A DNA stretch of 64,000 nt from Gymnogyps californianus (lineage: Eukaryota > Chordata > Aves > Accipitriformes > Cathartidae): positions 41,820,502-41,884,501 of the forward strand of contig NC_059477.1 in NCBI RefSeq assembly GCF_018139145.2. The letters run 5' to 3'. Under the pieces are notes generated by a model. That model made no database searches and was not told the DNA's origin. It saw only the letters and a list, made by a program, of their open reading frames with translations. Below, piece by piece: positions 11,433 through 25,200 of the stretch (its first letter is position 1; each line of letters begins with the position of its first letter). Position numbers and translations under genes: made by a program.

Positions 11433-14400
11433 TGTCTTTCTTTCCAGTTTATCCTGGCGCTAATTTGATAATGACCTATCTGCCTAAAATACACCCAAGG
11501 TTATACAAAGGATTTCTGCAAGGCTCTGAGTAACCTTATGAAAAAGCACATGGTGCCTTTGATTGTGAAGAGCTAGAATGTGAGCTCCCATACACAAAAG
11601 GAATAAGATTTCTTCTTTCCCCCAGTGAATTGCTTTCTGTTTAGAGGGGAATAGTAGTAAGGCAAGTTTTCATCTGTGTTCATTTATATGGATAGCCTAC
11701 TCAAATGGCATCTGATAGTTCTTGGAACTGGCCTATAGTGTATGAAAAGCACAATAAAGAGAAGAAATGGCTACAATAAATTATTTATTCACCCTTTATG
11801 TTGAGTTGTGCACCTGTGTTGAAACACTGTGCAAATATTGCATGGTTTGCAGTAGTATTTTCTATGTGTTTTAGCTGGTAAACTTTATCAATGATCAAAG
11901 TTAGTTTGCTGCAAATGGATGCAGCATTGGGTGTCTGCTACTCTCTGAAAGGGAAAGTTATCAGGCTATGTGGAAATGCATTTAATTTAATTTAAAAATA
12001 AAAAAAAAAAGGCAGATAGAGCATTTGGCTCTTGAGTTTGAGCTTAGTCCCCTCATACCAGTTCATAAATCTCTGAAGAAACTCTGCTGCAAAACGAAGT
12101 GATGATATTTCAGATGCAGAAATTGGCACTCACTTCTAAAATACAATACTTACTTTTATGTTTTTACTCAGGGTTGCCTTACCTGCCAGGGATTTATTGC
12201 TTTTAGTAAAGTAGGATTTTTTTTTTTTTCTACTTGTAGTGCTTTTCTGTTTAGCATTACTCTTGATTTGTAAAGAGGAAATGAAGGAAACAGAAAATTT
12301 GCCAACTTTAATTTGTCAAAAGAAATCCTGCACATTGCAGGCAATATGTATAGTAAATAAATCTCCCCACCCAGAGGCATTCTTATTGTTACTTGTTACT
12401 GCACTGCCAGTTTATTTAAGAATGTGTCATCGTCTTTTGGGCAGATAAGTGCAGAGGTAGAGTGTGCACTTTGTCTCTTTCTATTGCTCTTCTAATTGAA
12501 TGAAAACTATCTTTTAGTTCAGATTATAAATAACTCCCCATGTTTTGTTTTATTATTCCATTGACTTGACTGAAAGGAGTAAGGCATGAGGCTTTATCAG
12601 GTATTAGGCTTTGAGAAATACAAGCCAGTCTCTGCTCTGCAGGAATACCCAGAAGCTAAAGATGATTTCTTCTCAGAGAGGACTTCAGAGATGTGAAGGT
12701 GGGAAAGACTATTTGAAGTGTAAATAGCGTTACTGTGCTTGGAAAATATCACAAAGAGCTAGGATGGTGCTGAATAGAAGCAGTTCTGTCACTTTAATTA
12801 TAAAACTCTTATGTAACCTCCTCTAGCAAGTGAGAAAATTTCACTGCCTTGATAGCATCACACTAAAGAGATAAGGGGAAAAAAAAAAGAAACAGTTGAG
12901 AAATGGGAAATGTGTGTCAGGGGAAGGGAACATTTGTTCTAGACAAAACCAAGATGCTTGGTTGCTTTCTTTAGAACAAAGACCATGAATCGCACCCACA
13001 GTCACAGTATCTTTCGCAGTGTGAGGAGATGAGGAGAAGAGGTACCCCTGTCCCTTTGGTGGTAATAAAACAGGTTTCGGGATTGGTTTTTTTCATGCAA
13101 TAGACTTTTACCTGTTTCTGTCGAATATTCAATATGCGACTAAGTTGAGGATGGGACCATTCCGAATGGTTAAGATTTGTAAGGTAACTAGCGCTATTAT
13201 TGAACTACTGCAGCAACTGCCAGGGAGATAAGTGGGAGCTAAAGCTGCAAGAAGTGAAGGGACTAGCTGGATGCTGTTCCAACAGAAATGGCTGGTACTG
13301 GAAATGGTTGACTCCCTGTCATCTGCACTGTTTCAATTCAAGCTCTTTCAAAAAAAAGATAGTGACACTTTAGTGAAAAATATTATGAAAGAAATGCTAA
13401 TAAATGCTATATGTCTGTCCTGGACAATGATGAAAAGACCAGAAATGATGGATGTTTGTTTTTTTATGAATCCTGGGAATGTTTCCTTAGCTACTATAAT
13501 ATTCAAGGCTCAGCCTCTAGCAAATGAAACAAGTAACTGCAAGATGATGGAAGTGTGATTTTCTTTCAGCTGCTATACATAGTGATGCGATTCCAGTCCT
13601 AGAGCATGGATGTTTATGGTGAAGGGCAATGAGAGAAACTGTACAAAACTAATTATTTTCAAATAATTTTAATCAAATATTATTGTATTTGATTATTAAT
13701 GCTTAATACCAAGTTGTGTCTATAGACATGGAAGCTATGTGCTTCTGCTCCAGAAATTTGAGCCTTAGAGGAAGAAAACAGTGCAGCGTTTGGGTTTTGT
13801 AGTTGAAGATATGACATATATGTCAACACAGCTTTTGTGAACCTGTGAAAGGGAGCTTTTTATGTTTGTATTGTCCCTCCCCTTGAAATGAGGGCAAATC
13901 ACTTTTCTCTCACAATGCAACAGAAGGCTGACTGAGGCTGTTCAAATAACAAATTGTGCCAAATACTGCTTGTGGGTAATAGTTCTTAGCTAGTAAAAAT
14001 TGAGATTTGCTTTTTGCTGTTTTCAACTGTCTGGATTAGAGTGTTGATTGGAAGTAAATGCCATTTTACACTGGGTCAGATTGGATAGGTCAGCAATTTT
14101 TAAGCCTAGTTCATTTAAAGCATTTCAAAACACAAATGACTCTTAAGCCTTTTTGTGTTTGTAACTGTGTAAGGAATTGAAACAGACTTTGTGAGTACTC
14201 TTAGAAAAATAAAGCCTTTTTCTCCTTACCCCCTTTCATCTCTTGCCTTTGCAGAGTTCACGTACCTCTGGACATCTTCCAGGTAGATCTTTCCTTAAGA
14301 AGACAATGCTGTAAAACATGCATGTAGATATATTCTGTCATGTATATTAAGATTTCCCTTAAAGAGATGATCAAAAGCATTCTCATCAGTGCTAGCTTCT

Positions 14401-17400
14401 CAGCTCACCCTTTGGTGGCAAACACTAGGAGTGCAAAGTTCAGCTAGAAGGGGTTGTAGAAACTAGAGTACTGCAAACAGAGAACCTTGGCTTGGAAATG
14501 GGATTTTCATCATCTCTTCTCCTTTAGTGGTTGTATCTCAAGTAGAAAAATCTTCATCAGTAACTGAGGAAGCCATATTTGACGTATCCATTGCTTCAGA
14601 GTGGAGTAGTCTGAGATTTCAGAGAGAAAACTGGGGGGAAATGCACAATTTGGGTTCATCTGCTGAGAACTACATCTGCAAGACTATTTGCTTGAGATGT
14701 TATGTCAGCTCGTGTAGGGCAAGGCAGAGTAATGGGAATTACTCAAATACTTGATCAGTTTTCAGTGACTGAAAGTATGTGCCTTAGAAATGTGGAAGAG
14801 TAATGTGGAGGAGGGGGAATTTTGTGCACAAAACATTTTTCAGAAGTGTAATCAGTGACGCTATGATTAATTGTCTGTTCAAAACTAGTTGTTACACTGC
14901 TAGTAATGTTATATGTGATGTATGACACCGAGCTGCAGTGCAGCTCTGTAGGCAATGCGATTTCAAGGAAGGTACTTTTTATGTCAGTTGGATAGCTACT
15001 CCTGTAGTAGCTTCTGTATTGACTTGGCAGTAATCAGAATTTCACTCTTTCCCTGCGTCCAACGCATTTGCAATGCGAATCAGTCCTTTTAATAAGCGTA
15101 AACATCATGTAGGCCATGCAAATATAACCTGCAAAAGATTTCTGCTTTTAAAGTTACATTTTCAATAAGGAGTTTAATTCAGATATGTGTATTTCTTAGA
15201 AATGGGACTTCCTAGCTCCTGAAACGAGTTCAAGTGCTTCTGAACAAAAGCTTCTTCTCAATGAGTTCAATATGAAGCAGACTGTTTGTTCTTCACAACT
15301 GATTTTTAAACTTAATGCATTCAATAGCAGGAGTTTGTTGTTGTGGTTCCCTGGACATAGTATAGCACAACTGGGAACTGCTGGTATCTCTCCAGAAGCA
15401 TTTGCTGTCATTCCTGGTGCATTCAAGGAGATTATATTGTTTATGATTTCAAGGATTGCGTGGTAACAAAAAGATGATATAAACATGAGGCAAAGATAGT
15501 ATCAGACAAGTAATAGCACTATAAATTTCACACATTAAACCCTGCCAATATAAACCAGTGCTTGACTCTGTGTGTGGGTTTTTTTCAATTGCAGTGCAGA
15601 TTAGTTTGTGCTACTGTCTTAAACTGGCATGAACTGGTGGCAGAAGGGCATTGCTGACCATTTTCTTATTGCTGGGAAAGTGAAGGCAAAATAGTCCCTC
15701 TAGTGTTGCGTTATTGTAGAAAACGTAGTATCTGTGGTTTTAGTGAAGTGTCCTGGTATAGGAAGTTGAAGGACATTTTGCCATGAGAGCTTGGACCCTG
15801 ACACTCAGTACAATAAAACTAGACAAAGTTAGTTTACCTTTTCTTCGTATTCTTTCAGTGCAAAATGTGAGTTTGTATTGGCACATATGCGATAGCAAAT
15901 CCTTTGTGACTTGGGGAAAGGTTGCAACTAAGACTGGAGGAAAGGGCAGGGGAACTGATTTTTTTGTACCCGTTATTCTGTCTAAACAGCTGGGAAAAAA
16001 ACCACCAAGGTAGTGAGATAACAACCAAGAGTAAAGAAGTGAAGGCTGATGTCAGTGAATTCACTCCAGACATCAGTGTCAGGTAAAACAGCGTGCTTTT
16101 CAGGTTTATGAACTCACCTAGTGCGTAGCTTAAATCTTAGTTTTGAAATACAACTGAATGTGAAGCTTGTGCAAAACATTCTTTGTGATGCAGAAACTGT
16201 CATACCTTCTAATTTGTCTGATCCCACAGGGCCATTCTAGGTTCAAACAGATTTGGGTGAATTTAAGATTTGAAGTAGGACTGCATGCAAACACTCTTTT
16301 CTCATAGCAAATCTTTTCTGTGCATATCTTGATTTGACATTTTAATTTGAAAGGGAATGTAATATTTATTTCACAAGTGGAAATCATGTAGGTTCTCATT
16401 TCTGTTGTCTAGAATGTCTTATGTTTTATTGTCTAGAATGGTATATGTAAATTTATGGTGTATGTAACTGTGTATGTTGGGCATAGTTTGTGTTAGAAAT
16501 AGGATTTCAGTTGGAAAAAACAGGCATTAAAACCAAGGCGTATTCCTGAGGCTGAATTTAACTGGCTGAAGACCTTCATCTTCCATTTAATAATAATCAG
16601 TGGATGGTATATAGAAATATACAGATATCTCTGATTTCATTGGAGCAATGTTGTTGTCCTACCTCTCTCATGTTCTAAAATAGGTCTTGAAGAACTTCAT
16701 TCTTGTGCAACACGCAGTAGTATTACCTTGTAGTCTTGCTGAATATGAGTAACTTGAGCTTGGCAGGAATAAAGAAGTCTTTTAAATATTGACTGTGGTC
16801 TGGAGCTAAACTTGTAGAAGGATACTGGAAATCAGAATTTTGTCTTCTACTTTCAGCTCGTTGGGTGTTCACTGGGGCCTTTGGCTCATGTAAACTGGGG
16901 TCCCAATAGCTTGTGTACAGAGAGGCAGGTCTGCCTAACTTCTATCCCACCATTTGTAGTGAGGCCTAACTAGTTAATAATGGTCTAATCCGCTGAGTTA
17001 TTTAACAAAATATTCTGTAAAGTTAATATCGTTAAACTGATTTTTACCAAAGCGCTCTGATGAGCTCAAGGAAAGAAAAAAATGCTGCTTATTCCTGTAA
17101 TCTCTTTTCTCTAGAGTAATATTAAGTTGCTATTTCCAGTCTTGCACAGGTAGGAGAGAGAGATTTAACACAGTTGCGTATGTATGTGATACATAGAAGC
17201 TGTTACAAGCTGAAGTGTAAAACTTCTGGTCATCCATAGCTTTGACAAAGTGCAGTTCTTTGAGGAAATTATATACTTGCAGAAGGGAGTAAGAAATTTA
17301 TCTCTCATTAATGGATTTTTAGATAGAATAAATTATTTTCCAAAGATGATCAGGGATTCTGAATTTTAAAATAAATGTCAGTGCTCAAGACTAGTTTTCA

Positions 17401-20221
17401 CTGAGCAGTTTTGGCTATAGAAGGAATGAGATGTAATGCAGTTTTCATTCCATGGATCTTCTCTTTTGTATGAGCTTAAAAACAAATGCATGTTTTATCC
17501 TTGCAAATACTTCACTTCAGTGGTACTGCTCAGATTTATCACATTAATCATACATTATTTTTTTCAAGTCATTGCAGTTGTATGTGTTGTGTAGTCAGAC
17601 ACCTCCGTGTCTCGCAATCAGTTTGCATCACAACTTCCCATGCCAGCATTATACCCCAAGCTAAATGATGTTGTCATTACCAGATCTGTATGTGTTTTAT
17701 AAGATCTCAGATAAAGAGCTCTATAATTTCTTGTAATTAAGACCAAATTTAATTCCAGGCATGGTTAAGTGTGCTGTGGGTGAAGATAAAGAAATGTGTT
17801 GTGTTTAAAAATAACGTTGGTAACTTAAATTTTATTCTGACAATGTTACTAGTTGCAGATGTCTGTCAGTATAATGTAAAATGTTCTCCTGTGTTATTCT
17901 GTACTAATGATAACATGCTGTAAGGCAAAAAAATCAGAGAATAGAGTCTTCAACTCAGTAGGTAAGAAAAGGTAGAACTTGTATAGCAAATAGTTATCTG
18001 GAATAGTATTTTGGGTTTTTTTAATCCTTCAAAATATTTCCTTTTTTCCCCCTTTGTATTTTAAATGTGCTCTGCCTATTTCCCAAAGAACATGAGGGTT
18101 TTCTCTTTTTCATTCCATCCACTTATTCACTCCCTGAGTTTTGAAGTGGGGTAAATGGTGGTTTACAGATCAAATTAAATGGTCTTCAGAGGAAAACATG
18201 AGAATGGCAGTATTTGTCTAAGAAATAGGGAAGCCAAGGAGCTATTTTTGTCCTTTTAGATAAGTTGAAGTGTCAGTTTTGGTCTTTCTGATTTGTTGTA
18301 GGGAACACGTGATGATGTCAGGTGTTGGTTTTAACTTTTTCAGCCCTTAACATACATACCTTTCTGCCTATGTATTTCTAACTCTTATGTCCTGAAGTGG
18401 TATTTAACAAGCTTAACATAAGCATTTGCAATTATCTAACAGCACCTGAAAATTGCTTACTAAATGACAGGAGGAAGTTTCATTTGCATTCCATATCTGA
18501 TGTTAAATCTGCTAATCCTCCACAGAGTCTGCCAGGAAAAACAATGTAGACAGACTTGAATTTTATTAAAATCAGAAAGCAAGCACACTGCTTCCTACTT
18601 TTCTATTACACACTGCAAGATAAACCTTAAAACCTTCTGGAATATATTAGTTAGTTCAGCCATTGTATTCCTCATTGTTTTTTTGAAATGTGCTTTAGTT
18701 ATGAGTTCTTTACAGAGCATACACTAACAGCCCTTCCCTCTTGGGTCTTCTTCCCTCACCCCAGGAGAGCTATGTCTCCATGTTTGCTCTTGTTTATATA
18801 AGTTAATCTTCTGTATTGTGACAGTTTTTTCCTTCATTAATGAGAGTTCCTAATTGGGCACAATGAAATGTTTACTCATGCTACTAGATAATATTATATA
18901 AAAGCACAGCAGAGATAGGAGAATATGAAGAAAATAAGCATTTTAAAGATTCTGGATAAGATATGAAAGCCTTTTTTTGCCATTTTTTTCCTATTTTATT
19001 TGAGAACAACTTGTGGTGCAGCTGTGTAACTAAGACTATGTCAAACGACATCCATTATTTATTGGCCTGGTTAGCAAACAAGGACACCTTTGACTACAGC
19101 AAGTTGTGAGGTCAGTTTACTGTGCTTTACACCAACTGAAGACTAGGTTTTTTGTACTTATATTCTCTAAAATTTTCCATTTGGCATGAGCTTCTCTGGG
19201 GAAAGCAATAGGAAATTGGGGGCGGAGAGCAGGGGAGAGCTTGAATTTGTAGAAAGCTGGCACAACTGTAATTGTGCTTTTTATTTGCTATCCAGGTGCA
19301 TCAGATCAAGTTACAGACCGGTCTCCCCATAAAAGCAAACTTTCCTCAACCTAGTAGAAACTGCAGAAAATATATGTTAAGGAGATAAATTTTGCAACTG
19401 TTAGACATTGAAATGATTCAATACCCTATCTCCCTACAGAGTAAAATTGAAAGAATGAAATGCTACTGAGCTGCCCGAAATACACTGAAATTTGCTACTT
19501 GATTAAAACTGGCTTGCCAATTTAAAAGTAACTTGCTTGTGCTATTCAAAGGGCATAAATAGAGCTATTTTGCAAGGGAACCATGAAGAAGGATGTTGGC
19601 ACTAGAGGAACAAAAAAGATTCTTCTCATGCTTTTACCAATACCCCTCAAGCAGCCTGTGTGCATTAAGGGCCTGATACTGCCCTGTCGGAGTCAGTGAA
19701 AACTGGATCCCTCATTGTCCAGGGACACAAGAGCAAGGTCATTAGGATCAGGAACATGTGGCTCTGAAAATTGGTACCTAGTTGTACTGCAGTTACTATA
19801 TTTTTAACTCGACACATTGGCATCAGTTTCTGTACTTTTTTTTTTAATTATGATTTTAATAAAATTAAATATGTAGCAGTTCTGATTTTGAGCTAGTACT
19901 TATTCTGTGTGTAAAGACACTTCATGGTGTCCTAGCAAAGGATACAGAGATTGAGATGGTACCGAAAGATTACTGTGTCGCTCCCTCCCGGGGCTTGGGG
20001 ACCAGCTTATCCTGGCACAGGTAACAGTAGCTTCCGAACAGGCTTGTTTTAGTGCAGCGTTACTGGCTGTGCCATCCCCCTGCCTCTGTCTTCCTCTGAG
20101 TGGAAAGGCTGAGCAGGGGGAGGTAGGGCGACGTGGCTCAGCACAGTAAAATTCCGCCTTGCTGTTAAAAGTAGCTTTAATCTCTTTCTGCAGAGTGGTG
20201 GGATAAATGGGATGAATGTAA
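11433..20221. other. non-coding, AT-rich
   Basis: About 8.8 kb without a supported exon. A possible trace of an old sauropsid repeat (GGGCCTGATACTGCCC) is at about 19669-19740. Otherwise there are only short homopolymers. Confidence 0.5.
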
Positions 20222-20350
20222 GAATGAGGGGCTGTACTGAGTCAGACCAAACCTCTTGTCGTTCTGTTTTTGGACTCCAGTAATGGATGGCAGGAGATAC
20301 CGATGGAAAAGAATAGGAAAGGACATCCTGTAAATAGAGTGACAGGAGGG
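20222..20350 (+). repeat. degenerate ancient amniote interspersed repeat
   Basis: GGGGCTGTACTGAGTCAGACC, a CAGTAATGGATGGCAGGAGA block and AAATAGAGTGA follow the order of an old repeat, common in turtles and birds, with the phrases TGTACTGGGTCAGACCAAAG and CAGTGGCCAGTAGCAGATGC. The identity is from memory of the consensus. The family name is not certain. Confidence 0.45.
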
Positions 20351-20793
20351 ATGTGTCTTCTACATCAGAAAAAGGGGACATTACTGAAGAGCTGGCTAAT
20401 TCAATTGTACATAATTGCGTTTCATCTTCTGTGCTTTGGGGGTATTTCTGTTTTTAAATCACCATGTAAGAATTCTCCTCTGCGTGGGAAACAAAGATCT
20501 CTTAAAGTTAGCCTTTGTGCATCTTTAGCTGGTAATTTTTTCTCATATTGGCTATTTTAATGGAAAGTATAATTTTATAGGAATTATGCTAATGTATTTT
20601 GCTTCCGGTACCTATGACGTTTTGTTATTACATTGACTTTAACTCTTCAACTCATTCAGAATAATGGTTGTGGTATTAATGAAGAGGTTTGGTGCACATA
20701 CAGTGTGTCAGCTAATTAGTTCCTTCAGGACTGAATTATGATGATCAGTTGCTGTTTGTTTTCCACAAATTCTTCTTCTTAATCCTTCTTTAG

Positions 20794-20865
20794 ATCCTGG
20801 GCTATAGTCAGAAGAAATCTGGGCCATCCACAGAAAATAGTCTTGGAGGTGCACTGGGAGTAGAG
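20794..20865 (+). other. candidate non-coding 5' leader exon of LYPD6B
   Basis: A 72-nt segment has a long pyrimidine tract and CTTCTTTAG acceptor (AG at 20792-20793) and a good donor, GAG|GTATGC, at 20866. It contains no ATG. Joined to the coding exon at 22146 its open frame meets a stop at once, so it would act as 5' UTR. It lies 1.28 kb upstream of the first coding exon. This rests on splice motifs and position only; no transcript evidence is available here. Confidence 0.4.
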
Positions 20866-22145
20866 GTATGCTGTGGCTTTCTCAGTCTACTGAGATATAT
20901 TCATAAAGCCATGATTTAAAAAACAAATCTTAAGCAGGATGGCTAAACTCCCAATGCATAAAGTTGAACTTTCTGTTGATTGGTTTGTTGGCAAAACCAT
21001 CTTTCAGATAAATCCTGTCTGTGTCAACTGGGAAAAAAAAACCCAAAAAACAACAGGAAAAAGAAGGAAATCCTTTGACTTCGCTGCCATGGTCTTGAGT
21101 ACCATTTTCAGTTCAGTGCTTGGATTCATTCAGAGCTTCCTGCGCAGGCGTAGGGTACATCTACATCGGCCTGTGCAGGGGTGTGCAGAGAGATTTCTGA
21201 ACGAATGCACTTGGCAGCTCAAAGCAACATCTCTGGTTTGGCGGGAGCCTCCACTCAAGCTTGTTTCTCCTGCTGGGAGTTTGCATGGGCGGAGTGCCAT
21301 TTAAGCTGATTCTGCTTTTTAATATCTGAACTAGGTCTCCAGTTGCCATACATACCTGTGTGTGTGTATGTATGTGTGTACATTTAAATGTCAAACTGAC
21401 CAAAATGTTCATTGATCAGTTCTTATTCTCTATAAAGCCTTACCAAAGTACCTAGGGGGCCCCAAATAAGTGTGCAAAGCACACCCAAACCACGTATCTC
21501 ATCGCTCTGAATGTTCTACTTTGCAACTCTCCAAAACTTGTGTACCATCACCAGGCATCTTCCTTAGCATTTCCTTGGTATGCACTTTAAAAAGAAATAA
21601 ATCTAATTTACGCTCATGATCTTTAGTGCTGTGCCACTGATAAGTGCACTTACAATTCAGATGATGTAGCTGACCTGAAGTCAATACATAGGTCTATCTC
21701 AGATAAGGAACCGGTCTTGGGTTCTAGGCTGTTGGTGTTAAAAACAACATTTGTCTGCATTTTGCTTTCTTTAATGGTATTGTAATCCTGTCCATTTCAA
21801 GTAGGATATAAAGGAGCTCAGTTTTGGTGTTGATTTTTAGGAATGCTTACAAGGAATCTATAAGAATGACATTGCTTAGAAGGACAAATAGATTAAAGAA
21901 ATAATGTTAACTTTTTTAAGTTTGTGGAAATTTAAGTAATCTGTACAGGATCCTGGCCAGCAGAAGGCAGTAACTGCTCAGCTTTGCATTGTTCATCATT
22001 GCATGCTTGCTTGCATTAGCTGTCTTCACAGTATAGATCTACGGACTGAATTTTCAAGGTTTCAGGAGTAGTTCAAAAGAAATATGTTCTACATGCTCAG
22101 TTCTTTATGATTCCCCCTGAATAATGTGTTCCCTTTCTTTACTAG
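20866..22145 (+). other. LYPD6B: probable 5' UTR intron of LYPD6B
   Basis: This lies between the candidate leader exon and the first coding exon, bounded by GTATGC and TTTACTAG. It contains a TG/TATG-rich patch at about 21358-21380. The 121-codon frame at 20939-21304 shows no recognisable domain. Confidence 0.35.
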
Positions 22146-22299
22146 GGCTAAGAGTTTTGCTTTTCATGTACAATAATACTCAGCATGTTGTTGTTCTATC
22201 ACATGCTGGCCGGAGCCTTTCTTCCGTTCTTCATCCTTTCAGGAAATTGGGTTTCAGCTGAGAACATCAACTTTTACAATGTGAGACCTCCACCAGACC
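22146..22299 (+). CDS. LYPD6B: LYPD6B first coding exon (signal peptide)
   Basis: The acceptor is a pyrimidine tract ending CTTTACTAG at 22145. The exon has 39 nt of leader, then the ATG at 22185 with A at -3. It encodes the signal peptide and the mature N-terminus through PPPD. The donor is GTAAGT at 22300 and the exon ends in phase 1. I chose this ATG because it lies in frame with the conserved NINFYNVRPP block and opens a clean signal peptide. The ATG at 22166 is out of frame (see findings). Coding starts at 22185; 22146-22184 is 5' UTR. Confidence 0.9.
22166..22261 (+). other. upstream ORF overlapping the LYPD6B start codon
   Basis: An ATG at 22166, 19 nt before the main ATG, opens a 31-codon frame (+1 relative to the CDS). 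It runs over the start codon and most of the signal-peptide region and stops at TGA 22259-22261. Its context is weak (T at -3, T at +4), while the main ATG has A at -3, so leaky scanning is expected. It would be in the mRNA if the acceptor at 22145 is used. Confidence 0.6.
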
Positions 22300-25200
22300 G
22301 TAAGTAGACAGTTATGCTTTTTTTGTGTATGCAGTTGTAGCTTAACATTTTAGTTAATTGCCACATTCTTTCAATCGTTTGTTTTTTAGGTGTCTGTCTT
22401 CTTCGAACATGAAGGATAAAAAGTTTTAAATAAAACTTTTGCTTTTCAACCCACAGCAGTTTAGTTTATTTCTAAGATTTTATAAGTTGACTGAGTGAAA
22501 ACAAACAATTGCATGCATTGCTACATTAAAGAGTGCATGAGGGCTTTCACATTTTAAGTGCTTTTATTATATTTTTCTGTCTCTGAAATGTCTTCCTACA
22601 GAGCAAATTATGTAGTGGATTTCTCATAAATAATACAGAGCAGATGTTTTTGTCTTTTATCTTGTTGGGGTTTTTGTAAGGGAAAGAATAGGTGTGCTGT
22701 ATGCAATTAATTCAAACTGAAGGTAATTAAAAACCTTGTGAGACCTGTGAAGCCAGTTGTCACTAATAGCATCATTTTTTTGCCTCTTATCTAGCACCAG
22801 AAGTGTTCTATCCCTTCATTTAAGGGGAGAAGATTTTCATTATATGTATCATTAAAACAGTCAGGACAGCTAGATATAATAGGTATATACATGCATCTAG
22901 GGAACTGTGCATCTTAAAATCATTTATATATTTATATAATGTAAATAAGATTTTAAAATAGTCCTGTTGATCCCTTTGTCAAAGGGATCAAACTTCTTCA
23001 GAGCTGGACATCAAGATCTGAAGCTGTTTTTGAAGATGTAGTTTTTTCATCAAAGGAATCAAAAGCCATTTGAATGTAGATTGTGTATCTGTACAAACAT
23101 ACATGCGGCTGTAGTATCGTGCATATATATAAGATGTTCTCTCTTTCCTGTTTTTCCCACCACTACTTAAATGGTATTTTGGATTGTGAGAGAATAAAAA
23201 CAGGAGGAGATGTTTTAAAGTTCAGGCATAGCAAAACCAGTAAAAAATGTAACAGTTTTGTACAAAACTTGTTTCGTAGGTTTTATTTGTCTAACAGTAA
23301 TGTGTCATTGAAAATATGTAAATGTATGTCGTATGTTTTTGTAAGTATATGTGTGTACAAGCACTTACATTGTTATTTTGAATATGTGATTTTTTTTCTG
23401 AATACTTGCAAACTTACTGTATTTTAATACTTTTAAAGCCACTCCATTTCCAAACAGTTTTAAGTGCTTTACTTGTGATAATGCAGTGGACAATTACAAC
23501 TGTAACAGATGGGCTGAAGATAGATGGTGTCCTGAAAGTAAGTGCGTCTGTACTAAGGAGATTCTTTATGATAGTTAAATTTGCTTCTCCCTGACTCAGC
23601 CATCTTGTAGAAGTCTAACTGAATAGGATTAACATGCCAACACAGTGGTGCCCTCAGTTGTGTTATTAGTAATACTGAGTCATACGATTTCTGCTGAGGT
23701 GAATATTTTGACCATTTCAGAGTGCAAAGCAACAGTGAAAAATTATTTATGTCTATCTATATATGTATACAACATTTTACATAGTATATGACAATACATT
23801 ATTAATATAGTCATTAATGTATTATTAATATATCAATAATATATTAATTATTTTTATATATGTGTGTGTGTGTATAGCTATATGCTTCCTAGGAATTAAT
23901 TTTAAAGATGTTGTTTAAAAAAACTTATAAGAATTGCCTTTGTAGCCTTAGCCCCTTCCTTTTGGATACCATCCCAAGATATAGTGGTCTCTCTAGGCTA
24001 TAGGCTAGCTTGTGAGCAGCGAGACCTGAATGACTAGGGATCATACTTGTATGAGAGAATGATGGATACATAGAAAAGAATGGAAATATGTTTCCTCATT
24101 TTTCTTCACAATGATATTCACAGTAACAGTGGGAAAGGGGAAGAAATAAACTAGAGGAATGAGGAAACATGTCTGAAACAAAGAAAGCAAGAATGTGCTG
24201 CAAAAAAGAGTAGAGAATGGAAGATAAATGTGTAGATTATAGTGCTAATAAGTAGTTTAAATGATAGCAGCCTTTCTGGAGGTTTGAAGGGTCACTTAAG
24301 CTTAAGATTTCATCACTAATTAATTTCATGCTAAATGGTATTTTGATCAAGTTGAACAATACAGCCAAAATGAGTCATTTTTATGGGAATATTTTGCTAA
24401 ATTGTGTAAAGTTTTTAAAACCTGTAAAAGAACGCATACTTTATGCAAATAAACATTTTAAATTTTATTTTGTAGGTACTCAGTACTGTTTGACAGTTCA
24501 TCTCTTCACAGACCATGGGAAGAGTACATCAGTCACCAAAAAATGTGCTACTGGAGAAGAATGCCATTTTGTAGGCTGCCACCGTCACACAGAAAGTGGC
24601 CACACAGTAAGCACTACTCTTTGTATAAGAGCAGCACATTGGTTTTGACGTTTGCATTGCAGTACTTGTTTTTCCTGCTGAGCTGAAGAGGATGTGCCAA
24701 GATATACTCTCCAGTATTTAACAATAGAAATCAAATTTCTGCAACAGAAGCGTGACTAGCCCCTTCTTCCTACTTTCCTATTTGTGTTGCTGTGTGACAG
24801 GATGTAATTACAACTTCTAAAGAAACACCCGAGCTTTCAGGAGCATTGCTAGTGCGTACCCAACGCGTGGGCCTTGGTTTCTGAGTTCTGAGTAAGGTGC
24901 CCAGGTAGGCTATGCAGCCTGCACCAATGCTTGTGGTGCTGCAGCTGTGTCACTGTCAGCCCTTGGGCAAGCCCGACTGGGAGTTAGGTACTCCAGTCGT
25001 GTCTCTGCATAACATAGCTTGGATAACACTGCACGGTACACAAAGCAAGACTGTATTTGTCCACGAAGGCCGTACTCTTAAGCAAGATATAACTGAGTTT
25101 TTGTTCCATGACGAAAAGCTAAAACTGCTGCCTTCTCTCATGCTTGGGATGCTAGGTAAAAGTTGATTCTTAATAATGAAGCGTATCCCACCAAAGTATT

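Noticed and set aside
24912..25166. 84-codon frame in the last LYPD6B intron
   Set aside because: Intronic, no homology and no splice sites in frame with LYPD6B.
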